A DNA stretch of 64,000 nucleotides from Phaeodactylum tricornutum CCAP 1055/1 (GCF_000150955.2 NC_011694.1:17814-81813), one strand, 5' to 3'. Shown: positions 19,329-30,258, counted from the first letter of the stretch. Notes: generated from the letters alone by a model not told the origin. Program-made: numbers and translations.

Positions 19329-20610
19329 CGTTGACAGTAATCAAAATAGACTGCGCATCCGATTGATTGAACTGGAAATGGCTCTCACAAATCGGAGTTC
19401 CAACAAACACTCGAGGAAAACGCGATGCCTGGACCTTGGGTCATCAAATCGCTCCCAAGAGAGTTTTCTTTGTAAACGGCTTGAGTCTTGGCGGACGAGC
19501 CTGTACATGATTGGACAAAAAGGTTGCTGCATCCGAATTTGAATCGAGGGCTGCATCGAAAGAATACTTTATCTATTAAACCACAAGAGGAATCACATAA
19601 AAGTAGTCAAAACAAAACTTAACCCTAAATAGTAGCGAGTCATCCAAACACTTGCTAGATGTCGGGGATCCGAAAGCAGCAGCATCCAAATGTCTGGTTT
19701 CTGGAACTGATCACAATCTGTCTCACTGTCAGCATTCTACCTACTAACCCATAAGCAAGCAATTGGAAAGCCTCGTATTGTTTGACCCCACCGGTACAAA
19801 GACAACAAGCTAACAGCAAACTACCCGAACAGAAAAGGTTTTGCTTACATTTCTTCAAATTGAAAACACAGCAACGGCTTGACAAGCGGCTTGTATTGTC
19901 AGTTCAAAACAAACAAAAGTTCCTTTCCATTGCTCACAATTCGCTCTACGAAGGAGACTGCTTTACTTTTACCCAAGTAATTGCTTATGGTACCAATGGA
20001 TCCCGTTTCCAGTATTGTCGCGATCTCGGGCGTCTCCGTGTCACACGTTATATCGTTCAAACAACCCATCGTCGAATGAGACGGCGTCTACCCAACTCCT
20101 ACCTTTTTTTACACAAGATCGAACGGAAGTGCAACTTTCAGTTTTGGGAAGGAGACAGAATCCGACAAATGCAGAAGCGATGCAGTATATACATTTGACG
20201 TAGGGAATTTAAAGTGACCTGTAAGTATATCCGGAATACCTTCACTGTCGATACGAAGCTGGCTTACCCATGCGTGTTCGATGTCCTTGCCAGAGTTATA
20301 AATTTTCAATATGCCACGTCGCATTCGTTGCCAATTTCTAGTCTCTTCGACAACTTGGGCGAAAGTGCTCTGCAAAGGAGGAGATTGCGATGGACTGTGA
20401 GCAAAAGGCTTAATATATGACTTTTGCTGACTGTAGTGCACCATACCAACTTTCATATACCGACTTGGAAATAACTTGAAATTAAAGTAATTTTTGTTAT
20501 TTGAACAATCAAAAGGAATCTAATCCGGAGTAAGATAGCGCAAGTGCACCGTTCGTACCAACGCACCTACGACGGTCCATACAAGTCCATACAACCACAG
20601 CGTTCCCGCT
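19329..20610. other. Intergenic region
   Basis: About 1.3 kb between two minus-strand genes. TNACWGTNA copies lie at 19332-19340 and 19723-19731. Open frames are short and resemble nothing known. Confidence 0.4.
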
Positions 20611-22128
20611 TTAGAGCTCGGCTCCCCGTAAGCTTAGCACAGTGCCAATGGCACCCATGGCGACCCCAAGAACGCCAATGGTGGCGGCCGGTAAGGTTTC
20701 CTTGGTACGCTTGGTTTGAGATTTCAGAAACATAATGACGGGATAAACAAATACCAAGGCAGTACCAAAGGTGGCGCCACCAACACTAGCCACCAAACCC
20801 AGATCGGTCAATTGCGAAGCGGCCACTGTCACAACACCCAACAAGGCCAGAGTAACCTTGTTGAGAAGGCCTGCCTGAGAGCGTTTGCTTTCGTCCACCT
20901 TGAACAAATCGAGAATACCGTCCCGGGTTCCGACAAACAAGAGCGGATACGAGCAGGTAATGGAAACAGCCACGGCGATTCGACTGAGGCTGGCAACGAC
21001 ATCCGTGGCGGCGTAGTTATTCAAAATGAGCCCGTTCGATGCGGCACCGAACGTCAAAAAGCCAAAAGCCGTTATGGCTCCGTATATAGCCACAGCAGTT
21101 CCAAAACTCCAAGCAATCATGGTGTGGAAGCGGCGCATTGTATTGTTCTTTAGATCTGCAAGCAAATTGGGGGCCAAAAAGTGTGCGATAAAGGCGTTGG
21201 AGAGCATGCAAGCGAGGATGAGTGCTTTAGGGGTCAGCGCAGCAGCCGCTCCCGCCGTCCCGAAGATGGGGGTGGCGAGTTGTGTGGTGTAGTAGATGCC
21301 TTCGGGGGCGTAGGTGCCACCAAAATATCGGAATCCCATGGCTAGAGTAGTGTAAAGCATGCCGATAATGCCGACGAGGGAAAAGGGTGCCAAACTGGAC
21401 AGATTTTTGAGCAAACAGAGGGGCAAAAGAACCGCGCCCGTGACACCGAGAAGCGACTGTGTACGGGTGACGGCAACTCCGGCTGAGGCCAGCAGGTTGA
21501 CGAAAGTGTCGGCGAGAATCATGGAGTAAGACAGATTTCCAGCAAAGCAGTCGATGAAGCATGAGAATGCGATCAGCCACGAGGACGAAGTTCCAACCGT
21601 CTTGTCCCATGCAGCTGCGTATGAGCTGGTGTTAGTGCGTTGGCATACACGGCCAATGAGACCAAAGGTGTACGCACTGAGACTACCCATGAGAGCAACG
21701 AGGGCCAACGCTGGGATGAGCGCCGAAGGTGCGTTGCCAAAGACGGCTACACCATATGGTAAGCTGAGAACACCGGCACCGACAATGGACTTTACGAGAT
21801 TGAAGACTTCATTGGGAATGGAGGCGGTACCTCCCTTTGAAGCGTCACCTCCACGCAGATCGCCGACGGCGGGGGGCGACACCAACAGGGCACTCTTGCT
21901 ATTTATGCTACTGCGAGCGGGACTGGATCCGATCTTTTGAGACGTTACTTGGTCCCTCGCAAGTTTATTCTTGCTCGTTTTGTTGTTGCTGTTGGTAGAG
22001 ACGTGAGACGTAGCACCCCCTCGAACATCAAACGGACGCACCAACGAAAGTGCTGACGAGGTCGCGAGGGCCGATGCCGACCAAACAACAGCGACCGAAG
22101 CAGAGCAAAGGAACACCGAAGAGCGCAT
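20611..22128 (-). CDS. Amino-acid transporter, AAAP/SLC38-like
   Basis: 505 residues from ATG at 22128. The N-terminus is a signal-like hydrophobic stretch (MRSSVFLCSASVAVVWSASA) followed by about 90 Ser/Gly-rich residues. From residue about 105 the sequence follows the AAAP pattern: IPNEVFNLVKSIVGAGVLSLPYG is the conserved first helix, followed by about ten more helices, including FIDCFAGNLSYSMILADTF and ISITCSYPLLFVGTRDGIL. The family carries neutral amino acids by Na+- or H+-coupled transport. The N-terminal extension could be a plastid-type bipartite presequence (ASALAT near a possible cleavage point), but the usual Phe is absent, so location stays open. It is divergent from the phytotransferrin gene, sharing a 446-bp promoter. 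Confidence 0.85.
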   Translation of the reverse strand: MRSSVFLCSASVAVVWSASALATSSALSLVRPFDVRGGATSHVSTNSNNKTSKNKLARDQVTSQKIGSSPARSSINSKSALLVSPPAVGDLRGGDASKGGTASIPNEVFNLVKSIVGAGVLSLPYGVAVFGNAPSALIPALALVALMGSLSAYTFGLIGRVCQRTNTSSYAAAWDKTVGTSSSWLIAFSCFIDCFAGNLSYSMILADTFVNLLASAGVAVTRTQSLLGVTGAVLLPLCLLKNLSSLAPFSLVGIIGMLYTTLAMGFRYFGGTYAPEGIYYTTQLATPIFGTAGAAAALTPKALILACMLSNAFIAHFLAPNLLADLKNNTMRRFHTMIAWSFGTAVAIYGAITAFGFLTFGAASNGLILNNYAATDVVASLSRIAVAVSITCSYPLLFVGTRDGILDLFKVDESKRSQAGLLNKVTLALLGVVTVAASQLTDLGLVASVGGATFGTALVFVYPVIMFLKSQTKRTKETLPAATIGVLGVAMGAIGTVLSLRGAEL

Positions 22129-22574
22129 GGCGGACAAGGAAGTTACTCTGGCGTAGGAGGGACGAAGGAAAAGACAGTCCGGATTCGAGTAGAGAGATGT
22201 GAAAGAAAGATCACTCGACGCTTGTCCGGTACCTTGAGGGGTGATTGTATAAAAAGCCGAGTGTCGTGTGTCTAGTAGGATTGCCGTTGCCTGCTGTATT
22301 TGCGAATGACGGACGTCTGACGGTTGTTGATGGCATACACCGGTATCCTGATCGAAGACGAGCGCTGGCTCCCTTACGTTTTGTCTGTGAATCTGGTACT
22401 TGGAATCGTACAGTCACAGTCTGTAGATTTTCGTGACGTCTTTCATCAAATGGCCATTTACTGTTAGAGATAGGACTTCTTCGGGTCACAGTCATATTCG
22501 ATGGCTCACAGTAACATAAGCAAAATGACGCTTCTCCAAAGCCCCGTGCCAAGTCACAAAGCGAGGCCATCTCG
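22129..22574. promoter_or_regulatory. Divergent promoter between the amino-acid transporter and the phytotransferrin
   Basis: 446 bp between two divergent start codons. Three TNACWGTNA palindromes are clustered within 57 bp (22458-22466, 22486-22494, 22506-22514), all within 120 bp of the phytotransferrin start. Co-regulation is an inference only. Confidence 0.45.
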
Positions 22575-24314
22575 ATGTGTGCACATTTTGCCAGACGTTT
22601 CCTACCAGGAAAGGCACAACCCTGGTGCTCGGCGACTCCACGGTTCATTCTAATTCGTTTTTTAGGTCCTCGAAGAGTGTGGCTGCAAACTTTGATCATG
22701 ATCTTTCCCAATACTCGGCAACTCACGGAACAGCAGAAAAACATCCGGACGTACCAACCTCTTCATGTCGCGAAGGAGGAGCTTGCCTTACTGAAGGACC
22801 AGGCCTTAATGGTGTCTCTTGCCAAAGAGCATAGTTTTGCTGCTGCACGATCTGTCTACGAAAAAGGAGCGCACTGTCAACCTTTCGCTACCTTGTCGCT
22901 GACAAATTCGACCAGAGTTCGCATTCAAGAATTCACACACGTGTCCGGTACGACCATGCAAGGTGATCAAGTCTCAGGATTTACCCGCAACTCCTACAAA
23001 ATAGGGACAACTAAGATACAAGTGCTGTATGATGAAGACCAGTTGGTTCCTGCCACTTGCGAGTTTGGGGGAAATCCCGAGCCTGTTTTGGACGGCTGTT
23101 TGGAAGGTACGGGTGAACTCGTTTTGGCTGACGAGCAGGGAACTACACTCCGTTACGTGTACAATCCTAACGCCGATAATGCCTACGGTCGGACTATTCA
23201 GGGCTTGAGTTTACACGCGGACCGGCGCTTTCGAATGTCCCAACATGCCCCCGTTCCAGCTTCCCTGTCGCCGCCGATCGAATACTACGGTCAAGCGTCG
23301 TATGCGGATGAAATACTACAAATTTTGCTCCTCTCATCCTCAACAGCTGGAGCTTCAAATTCGACCAATTTTCGCCGAGGTAACTTGGATTTTAGTTCGA
23401 TTGTCAGCAGTGACGCGCGAGCGGCCGCAATTGCCTCAGCGACTGGGCTGCTCACCTTGGGACACTACCTTGTGCGTGATTTAGAAATGGCTGTATACCA
23501 ATGTCTGATAGAGGATTCCGACCGCGCTCTGTTAGCATTGGATCAGGCCGTAGTCCTCTACGGAGCGAATCCTAATAGCCCTGAACACCTTACGGCCCAT
23601 TTGGCGGATCAGCAATGCCCATCATTTCGTACCTGTGCAGGAAAACGCGGGGTAGTCGGCCAATCCAGGGTCAATAGCGATATTCTTGAAACGATTCTAC
23701 CAGCGCTCCAATCCGGTTTGGCTGCTCACCAGTGCAGCGTGGCGCGACGTGAAAAGGAACGTTTGACGGGAATAATCAAGGTTCCGCTGGTCCAGGCTGT
23801 ACTGCAGTCCGCCTATCAAATGAGCTACCAGCCCGACAGCGCACAGGTCCACGCAGCACAAGCAGCAGTGTATGTTGCTGCGCTGGTACCGTTTTTAGAT
23901 GAGTGTCAACCGCTAGATGCTACGATATTGTACGACAGCTTGAAGGTCGGACACGACACGTTCTCGTTTAGCCAAGTCAAGCAAGCACTAGAGAGAAACT
24001 ACGGGTGTTTGAAAGTATCATGTTCACATGTTGGTGGATTGTGGAATAGCGAGAGCAAAACATATTTTGCGGGAGCTGAACCCTGCATTGATCCTGTAAA
24101 TGGCGAAGCCGAGGAAGACGGACGCGCCCAAAAGAGCTGGTCCATAATGCTGGGACTCGTGACCTTGTTTATCTTGGGTTTCATCTGGCAAATACACCGT
24201 CGACGTCGGCGGCAAAGCGAGCGACATACCCGACAGAGGAAATCGTCTAATCCAGAGTACTACGACGACAGCGATTCCGATTTTAGTGATAGCGCCGATG
24301 GTCGATTTGCTTGA
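22575..24314 (+). CDS. Phytotransferrin-like iron-binding protein (ISIP2A/FEA1 family)
   Basis: 579 residues if ATG at 22575 is used. I recognise the family order: SVYEKGAHCQPFATLSLTN, YNPNADNAYGRTIQGLSL, IEYYGQASYADEI, LDQAVVLYGANPNSPEHLTA, CPSFRTCAG, GQSRVNSDIL and IKVPLVQAVLQSAYQMSYQ. In FEA1/ISIP2A proteins these blocks build the carbonate-dependent ferric-iron binding site at the cell surface, and expression rises under low iron. Residues about 521-540 form a membrane helix (IMLGLVTLFILGFIW), followed by a basic stop-transfer run and an acidic cytoplasmic tail, as in membrane-anchored diatom members. The N-terminus lacks a clean signal peptide, so an upstream exon or a different start is likely. 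Whether the iron ligands are all kept needs an alignment. Confidence 0.75.
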   Translation: MCAHFARRFLPGKAQPWCSATPRFILIRFLGPRRVWLQTLIMIFPNTRQLTEQQKNIRTYQPLHVAKEELALLKDQALMVSLAKEHSFAAARSVYEKGAHCQPFATLSLTNSTRVRIQEFTHVSGTTMQGDQVSGFTRNSYKIGTTKIQVLYDEDQLVPATCEFGGNPEPVLDGCLEGTGELVLADEQGTTLRYVYNPNADNAYGRTIQGLSLHADRRFRMSQHAPVPASLSPPIEYYGQASYADEILQILLLSSSTAGASNSTNFRRGNLDFSSIVSSDARAAAIASATGLLTLGHYLVRDLEMAVYQCLIEDSDRALLALDQAVVLYGANPNSPEHLTAHLADQQCPSFRTCAGKRGVVGQSRVNSDILETILPALQSGLAAHQCSVARREKERLTGIIKVPLVQAVLQSAYQMSYQPDSAQVHAAQAAVYVAALVPFLDECQPLDATILYDSLKVGHDTFSFSQVKQALERNYGCLKVSCSHVGGLWNSESKTYFAGAEPCIDPVNGEAEEDGRAQKSWSIMLGLVTLFILGFIWQIHRRRRRQSERHTRQRKSSNPEYYDDSDSDFSDSADGRFA

Positions 24315-24893
24315 CCAAGAACATACCTGTAAATTTATTGGTATGCTCAAAATTATACGGAAGAATTTCAAATGGATTTGGAGAGACAGATATCTACACG
24401 TACATGGCATCTTTTGCATTCGCATGCATTGGAACTTGAGCCGGTGAGTCTTTTGTAAATCGTATCATAGGGCTATCATGCACGTCTTGACATCAATGAC
24501 ATTGATTGTTGACTGTTACAGTAAACGAATCCTCTCTAGAAAGAGACAGACTGCGAAGCTCTACGAGGGTCGCAAGAAAATCTTTTAGTTAATGTATGTG
24601 CTCACGTGATCCTCGTGTTGGTCACGAGACAAATTGCTTCACTGTCCATAAGTTTTGAATAGTGTAACATAAGTATGTTGGTGTTCTATTGATTAACGCT
24701 ACGACTTTCAAACGATAAGTTGGAGACTTCGATTTTTTCGGAATCCTCCACTAACTGTAGAGAAATCTTTGAGAGTCCAGTCCACATCACATGAGGAGCG
24801 ATCTCGTTTCCATTTCTCGTTTGTGTGTTTTCAAGAACGTACTGAAAAGTTCCCACCTTGGCGTAAAGCCCAAAATTAGTTCTTTGTATCGCT
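24315..24893. other. Intergenic region upstream of the TspO-like gene
   Basis: 579 bp. Two TNACWGTNA palindromes overlap here (24510-24518 and 24516-24524). Nothing else is seen. Confidence 0.4.
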
Positions 24894-25748
24894 ATGAGGA
24901 CGTTTTCCTGTTTGCTACTGGCAGTAGCTTGCACCATCAGCCAGTCTATTCAAGCTTCCATTATTCCATCCTTCAGCCGTACATCGACTTCGATTACCCG
25001 CCGTTCCAAGCGCCTGACGACGTCTACCCTGGCATTTGTGGATGGAAATCACGTCCGTGGGGGATCGACGAAAACCATCAAATCGTGTGCTGATGCTGAT
25101 TGGAAGCTGGCTTTGAAAGCAGGAGTGGCGACGGCACTGGAAACCATCGGATTGGTTGGAGTGATTGCTGGTACCAAAACGCTCGCTTCCCGTTTTTCGG
25201 TTCCATTCCTGACCAAGATGGTCGGCGGGCTTCCTATTGTACAGTGGACTTCTCTTGGAATTGTTATTTTCGGGTCCAGTGCTGTAAAGAGTGTGACTGA
25301 CGGCGGAGTATCAGTAGCTAGTGCTCAAGTCTTCAGGCCAAACGTTACCCCCGGCGATCCAAATTGGTATTCAAATCTTAAGAAACCTTGGTTTAACCCA
25401 CCGGCTTGGGTTTTTCCTGTTATGTGGCTGATTGTGGCGAAACCGACGCAGCTCTGGGCGGTCTCAAGAGTCCTCAAAAGGACTTCGACGATCCCTTACT
25501 GGCCTACGCTGAGCGTCTACTGTGCACACTTATCATTGGGAGATACGTGGAATCAGATTTTTTTTGGATGTCAACGCATTCGGCTAGGTTCAGGAGTGAT
25601 AACCGCCTTTTGGGGAATGTTGGCCTTTAGCTCCAAGCTCTTTGCCAACATTGACCCCACTGCAGGCTATCTTTTGCTCCCTACATTGGCCTGGGTCACG
25701 GTGGCTTCTTCCCTGAATTTTGCCATTGATCGCTTAAACGTGGACTAG
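24894..25748 (+). CDS. TspO/MBR-family protein with an N-terminal targeting extension
   Basis: 284 residues, ATG at 24894. A signal-like start (MRTFSCLLLAVACTISQSIQ) and a Ser/Thr/Arg-rich stretch precede about 200 residues of helices. The TspO signature is seen as PNWYSNLKKPWFNPPAWVFP followed by VMWLIVAKP (about residues 155-183) and later GDTWNQIFFGCQ, corresponding to the family's W-Y-x-L-x-K-P-x-x-x-P-P-x-W-x-F and L-N-x-x-W-x-x-x-F-F-G blocks. TspO/TSPO proteins are five-helix membrane proteins that bind tetrapyrroles and sterols. The extension and two extra helices make it longer than the usual 160 residues and suggest a plastid or secretory destination. Confidence 0.75.
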   Translation: MRTFSCLLLAVACTISQSIQASIIPSFSRTSTSITRRSKRLTTSTLAFVDGNHVRGGSTKTIKSCADADWKLALKAGVATALETIGLVGVIAGTKTLASRFSVPFLTKMVGGLPIVQWTSLGIVIFGSSAVKSVTDGGVSVASAQVFRPNVTPGDPNWYSNLKKPWFNPPAWVFPVMWLIVAKPTQLWAVSRVLKRTSTIPYWPTLSVYCAHLSLGDTWNQIFFGCQRIRLGSGVITAFWGMLAFSSKLFANIDPTAGYLLLPTLAWVTVASSLNFAIDRLNVD

Positions 25749-26332
25749 TGCTGTCAGGCCGCACCGCTCAATACATTTAAGAAAGATAGTCGGATTGTCA
25801 CTTGACATATATTCTTGAGTATCAGCAATCTATAGTCGAAGGTCGTCAGAGAGAACTCGTTTGAAATACTACGTTTAGTAAGTCTTTCGACCAAAAGTAA
25901 AGGCGCAGCAAACATAGTGACTTCTTAAAACGATGCCATCACCGCGGGCGACCTCATCGAATTGGTTGTTTAGCTTTAGAGACTTATCATCCAGCTTGCA
26001 AAATATACTTTTCGTTTGTCTACCCATTAGAAGCAAGCTTGGGGTTGTTGAGCAGAGCAATCGACATTGTAGAGCGGGGCTGCTGAACCAGTCAAACGAG
26101 GTTTCGAAATGCAGATATAATCCAATACAGATGAAACTAGGTGCAGCAAAAAGAGATGATATTTTAAAGTTTGACACTAGATTAAGCTTTGCAAAGCCAA
26201 TCCAATCTCCCTCGCAATGATCAAAAGCGGTAGTCAGAAAGGTTTATCAGTTGATTAGACAAAAGGGCAAAGGAGGCCCTTCCGAAGTTGAAGGTATCAT
26301 CCAAGCATTTCGCATCGCGCCGGCGTGTTTTT
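25749..26332. other. Intergenic, convergent 3' ends
   Basis: 584 bp between the 3' ends of the TspO-like and TraB genes. Short frames only; nothing recognised. Confidence 0.4.
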
Positions 26333-27691
26333 TTACGAGGCACTGGGCTGCAAGTGAGAAACTTCGTAAATCCACGCCGGGATAGCTTGCAATTGGATAG
26401 CGTCATCGTGAGCCCAACGCTTTGTGGTGACCAAGTCGCGTAGTACTGTTTCAGGCGTGATAGACGTATCGGCTGGAGGCGTGGTCAGCCAGGCTACAAT
26501 TCCCGGGATATGTCCAGCACCAACGATGGCCACGACCGTGCATACAGGAGAAGCTGCTGTTGCTGAGGCCGATAATACTCGACAGCTTTGTACAAGCTTG
26601 GCAGCTAGCCATGCATCACGTTCTGCAATAATTACTGTGAAAAGGGTAGGGAAATGACGGCGCAGTTCTTTCAGACTTTCCGTGAGAACATCTGTTTCGT
26701 CCCGAAGCACAGACTGTAGCCACTCCTGGATTTCCTCCTTTTTCGGCTTTTGCCATGAGCTCCAAAGCAGACCTAGCAAAACCTTTACCTTGGGCCAAAA
26801 CCCGAGAGACTCCCAGGCACGTACAAGTGTCAATTGTAGAGGACGATCGCCCAAAATCAAAGCACAAGATTGAGAACTTGTTCCAGTCGGTATGGATTGT
26901 TGCGCTTGCCAGTATTGGTATGCGGCCCGAAATTCGCCTCCCAGCTCTACTCCCAACTCGGATGCATAGTCTTCTTGGACAGAAGTCAACAAAACTGTGG
27001 AAAGAGCTTGAAGACGGGAGCCTCCCTGTGTGGACTGTACCTGCCGTATCTTTTCACGCATCGTGCGATTCTGGTGTGCCAATGCTTCTTCTTCGTGTTC
27101 GTCCTTCGCAGTTCCTTCAAGAAGAGGTATGCGAGCTTCACAAAGCTCAACGAAAATAGCGTCGGGATGCACATGACGGAGCAGAAGTTTAACTTCCTCG
27201 CTAGAATCGCTGGAAACGTGTGCCGTGCCCAACAAGAAGATCTCAACGTTCTTTATCCGGACTCGTTGCAATGTATTTTTCTTTAGACGCAGCGGTGGAG
27301 GCAAATGCTCCCTCCATGCCGGAATTGGCAGAGCTGCCGATGTATTCAAATCCAGATTCCGTAACCGATCTGCTTCTGACTGTGAATCCAACGCGTTTAA
27401 ATGGGGTCCCTCTTCTATCAGGGAAGGGTTGGTGAAATCTAGAGTAGAATTAATTTCTCGGACATCCGCAGAGGAGTGCCTTGGCTGTGAACCTCCGCGT
27501 AGATCTGCTATGACGCTGCGGGCTGCAGGACTTTTGCTTGATTCATACAGTTTCGTTTGACGATGCCTATTCTGCACCTTCCATTGACTGTGAGCCGCTA
27601 CCAGTTTCGCAGGCGATGCAACGAGGTACAGCGCACAAACAGCGATTGGCACATAGGACAGATAACCGCGAACGAATTGGTTCTTTCCCAT
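26333..27691 (-). CDS. TraB/PrgY-domain protein
   Basis: 452 residues, ATG at 27691. A hydrophobic N-terminal segment (LSYVPIAVCALYLVASPAKL) may be a signal anchor or organelle presequence. The TraB domain starts near residue 140: VRIKNVEIFLLGTAHVS (the GTAHVS motif), then DAIFVELCEARIPLL, and ends with AIVGAGHIPGIVAWL, the GxxH motif that pairs with the first His. This fold (related to TIKI and GumN) is a putative metalloprotease-type fold. Family members include eukaryotic TRABD and plant mitochondrial/ER TraB proteins. Biochemical activity is unproven for most. A nearly identical truncated copy lies at 30655-31430. The gene is divergent from the orphan at 28453. Confidence 0.8.
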   Translation of the reverse strand: MGKNQFVRGYLSYVPIAVCALYLVASPAKLVAAHSQWKVQNRHRQTKLYESSKSPAARSVIADLRGGSQPRHSSADVREINSTLDFTNPSLIEEGPHLNALDSQSEADRLRNLDLNTSAALPIPAWREHLPPPLRLKKNTLQRVRIKNVEIFLLGTAHVSSDSSEEVKLLLRHVHPDAIFVELCEARIPLLEGTAKDEHEEEALAHQNRTMREKIRQVQSTQGGSRLQALSTVLLTSVQEDYASELGVELGGEFRAAYQYWQAQQSIPTGTSSQSCALILGDRPLQLTLVRAWESLGFWPKVKVLLGLLWSSWQKPKKEEIQEWLQSVLRDETDVLTESLKELRRHFPTLFTVIIAERDAWLAAKLVQSCRVLSASATAASPVCTVVAIVGAGHIPGIVAWLTTPPADTSITPETVLRDLVTTKRWAHDDAIQLQAIPAWIYEVSHLQPSAS

Positions 27692-28452
27692 CTCCCCTTT
27701 TACTGTTCAAGTCCGCACGTCAGCTTCTGAGTTTGTGATACTTTTACTGCCAGTGTTGGAGCGACGAAGCGGCTGTGGGCTTCTATATCATCGTTCTTGA
27801 CGCTGCCAAAGCGTCGGTACAGAACATTTCGAGCTCCAACCGCGTTCTGCCCGTGTTCGGTTAACCCTCTCTAGTAGAGAGGGTTTATACCCTTCCTGAC
27901 GTTGAAAAGGAGTATCCACTGTCGCTTGGAGACAACTCCGGGAGATCTATCATCTTTCATCTATCATGGATGCGTTGTCAGAACAGAAAAATGCTCCGAT
28001 GGGAAAAATTTTCTTCAATTGAGAATAAGTGGAAAACCAGACTCTAAATAGATTCGATGAACCAAGAGATTTTGTTTTCTGTTCTATGTATACAAAATAT
28101 CTCGTCGTCATAATATTGTTTATTGAATGGAAAATTGGATTGAGGTTCTCAGTTCGAACATTATGCCGAGAATCCTGAGATTATCTTTGCTCCGCGTCTC
28201 CAGGCTCACCGTGCGTGTTTGGTTCTCAAGTGGACGTAGATTTGCCCAGTGTGATGCCGATGCTGAAAGAAATAGGATTTTTAACACAAAATGCGCCGTA
28301 CGGCTGATTCTCTCATTTTGAAATGCCTCCCTCCCGACGCACAAAAATTACACCGACGACAACAACAACAACAACAACAACAACAGAAAAGTGCCGTTGC
28401 GTCCTTTACCCTACCCAATTGATCAACGCTCTTTGATAGTGAGCATAGCACA
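27692..28452. promoter_or_regulatory. Divergent intergenic region with a small hairpin and a CAA tract
   Basis: 761 bp between two divergent genes. It holds a perfect 10-bp hairpin with a 3-nt loop (27863-27885, arm AACCCTCTCT) and a (CAA)n microsatellite (about 28357-28386). No gene seen. Confidence 0.5.
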
Positions 28453-29537
28453 ATGATAAATTCTAACAAATGGCGTAGTCCAATTGCTTTTGACACAGAC
28501 AACGAGGACGTTTCGGTGGAAACGGAAGGAAACACTCCGTCCGCAGCAATCACAGCAACTCCCCCAGCGCGCGAGGAATTGTTAGCGATCGAACCAGGGG
28601 TCCTGAATGACTTGATCCGAGATATGAAACGTCTGGCTCTGGACTCTCCACTACCTCTTACAGACGAATACGAGCGGGGAAAAGTGAGTCGAGCGGTAAA
28701 TGTAATGTCCAATCTTGTCTGTCATCGAGTCTAATTCCACTTGCTCCTCTTTCGAACAGAAACAGCCAGATCAGCACGAAACGAATATCGAGTCGTCGTG
28801 CGACACAAGTGTTCCAGATGATAGTCATTCATCATCAGGACAAGGGTTTCATTACGACATTAATGAGCTAACAACAATATTGATGTCTCTCAATCGCATT
28901 ATTTCCAAACACGAAAGTCGAACGGAGCAGCAATCTTCTCCCAAAGCTGCAGCCAACGAGAAGGAAAACAAGGTACGCTGTCTCGCTTGTGGGCATTCTG
29001 TCTCGCCTTTTTGGATTTTGCAATCTTAACACAAATTGTTCCCAGGTGGTAGACGTCGAATCATCGTCTCTGTCTCCGACAAACCAGAAGTTGAGTGACA
29101 CCATTTGCTTTCACCCGCAACTGCAATTCTCTTCCATTGTCTCAGCCAAGGCGAAGGAAATGCAAGATTTTGAGGTTTGTTACAGGGACGTAGAATATGT
29201 GTCAAAAAAAGAGAGAAAAATCAGCAGATCGGTGAAAAAGGGCCTTTCAAAAGAAGAACAAGCCACCAAAGATGCTGCAAATCTCATTTGGGTAAAAAGT
29301 GGTCGCAAATCTTCACAACCTGCTTTTATTGTCAACAGTGGAACCAAACGGTATGATTTACATGGAAAGCCTCTTGTTCATATTGTCTGGTCTTTTTCTG
29401 AAACAGCAGATTGGGTGAATGCTGCCAAAGTTGATTGGTCAGATGGCAAAGAAAACGTTGCCACAAACATGTTCGATAAGCAGAATAGGATTTTCTATGG
29501 CATGGACAGTGATGAGGAGGACAGCGAGGACAAATAG
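28453..29537 (+). CDS. Three-exon orphan gene, 311 residues
   Basis: Exons are 28453-28683, 28760-28972 and 29046-29537. The introns (76 and 73 bp) begin GTGAGT and GTACGC and end CGAACAG and TCCCAG. Both are phase 0 and their removal joins three open frames, which is strong evidence for the model. Exons 1 and 2 encode an acidic Ser/Thr-rich N-terminus with a possible helix (INELTTILMSLNRIISKHES). Exon 3 has a Lys-rich patch (KKERKISRSVKKGLSKEEQ), a more ordered stretch (IVNSGTKRYDLHGKPLVHIV, WVNAAKVDW) and an acidic end. I recognise no domain. Probably soluble and possibly nuclear, given the basic patch. Confidence 0.7.
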
Positions 29538-30003
29538 GACACCAACTAGAATTGCAAGACCGTCGCAGAAGTGGCAACTATTGCCGGCGACACCTATGTT
29601 ATGCCCATTGATCTGACCCTGGCTAGCAGCGACGATGAAGCCTAGCTTGTGATCAATAAAAATATGGCGGGGAGATGAGGTTCACTTTCGATACGGTAGA
29701 AGTGATAAAATATAGCAACACACAATGTAACACTTTGATAGTACAATAAAGATTAAATTGCTTACTGTTAGCCAAACATATTTATTGTTGGAACATCTAG
29801 CTAGGATTTGCTACCTCTAACGCTTAGCCTCATTTCCACTTCCTCTTTCCTGAGCCAGTTGTATGGCAGACGCAGTGGCTAAATGACTGTCTTCATTGGG
29901 TTCATTGCCCATGTGCGTGTACGCGGGAGGAAAAGACGAAGCGCCTCACAGGAAAACCACACAATTGTTACCTGCACAACTAATGTAAGAAAACTGCCCG
30001 AGG
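29538..30003. other. Intergenic region
   Basis: 466 bp downstream of the orphan gene. One TNACWGTNA copy lies at 29762-29770. Nothing else is recognised. Confidence 0.35.
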
Positions 30004-30258
30004 TTCCATCTTGCTCAGGCTCTCGTGACAACCCAAGAGGAAATGTATGAGCGGCATTCGTCTGTGGCTCAGCCGATTGAGATGGCTCGGATGGAACTGC
30101 TCGACGCCGAGCTGGAGTCAAAGGATGAGGAAGAACCGATTAATTTCATCTTCTTGTTCCCGACGGTATTTCATGGTCAATAATCGTTCAGTACGCTCTG
30201 AACTGACTGTGAGAAGGAAGCCTATTGCATAAGAGAGATCTGTTACCACAAACGAAGG
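30004..30258 (-). pseudogene. Partial copy of the LRR gene 5' end and promoter
   Basis: Two blocks of the gene at 11899-16236 are joined here. The first is like 15334-15415 (GGCTCAGGCTCTCGTGAC onwards). It is followed directly by one like 16164-16318, which covers the first about 24 codons, the start codon and about 80 bp upstream including the TNACWGTNA site (30204-30212). The intervening 750 bp of coding sequence is missing. Identity is high, so the copy is fairly recent. It cannot make an LRR protein. Confidence 0.85.

Noticed and set aside
27863-27885. A 10-bp hairpin as a terminator
   Set aside because: It lies between two divergent start codons, where a terminator is not expected, and eukaryotic genes do not use such hairpins.
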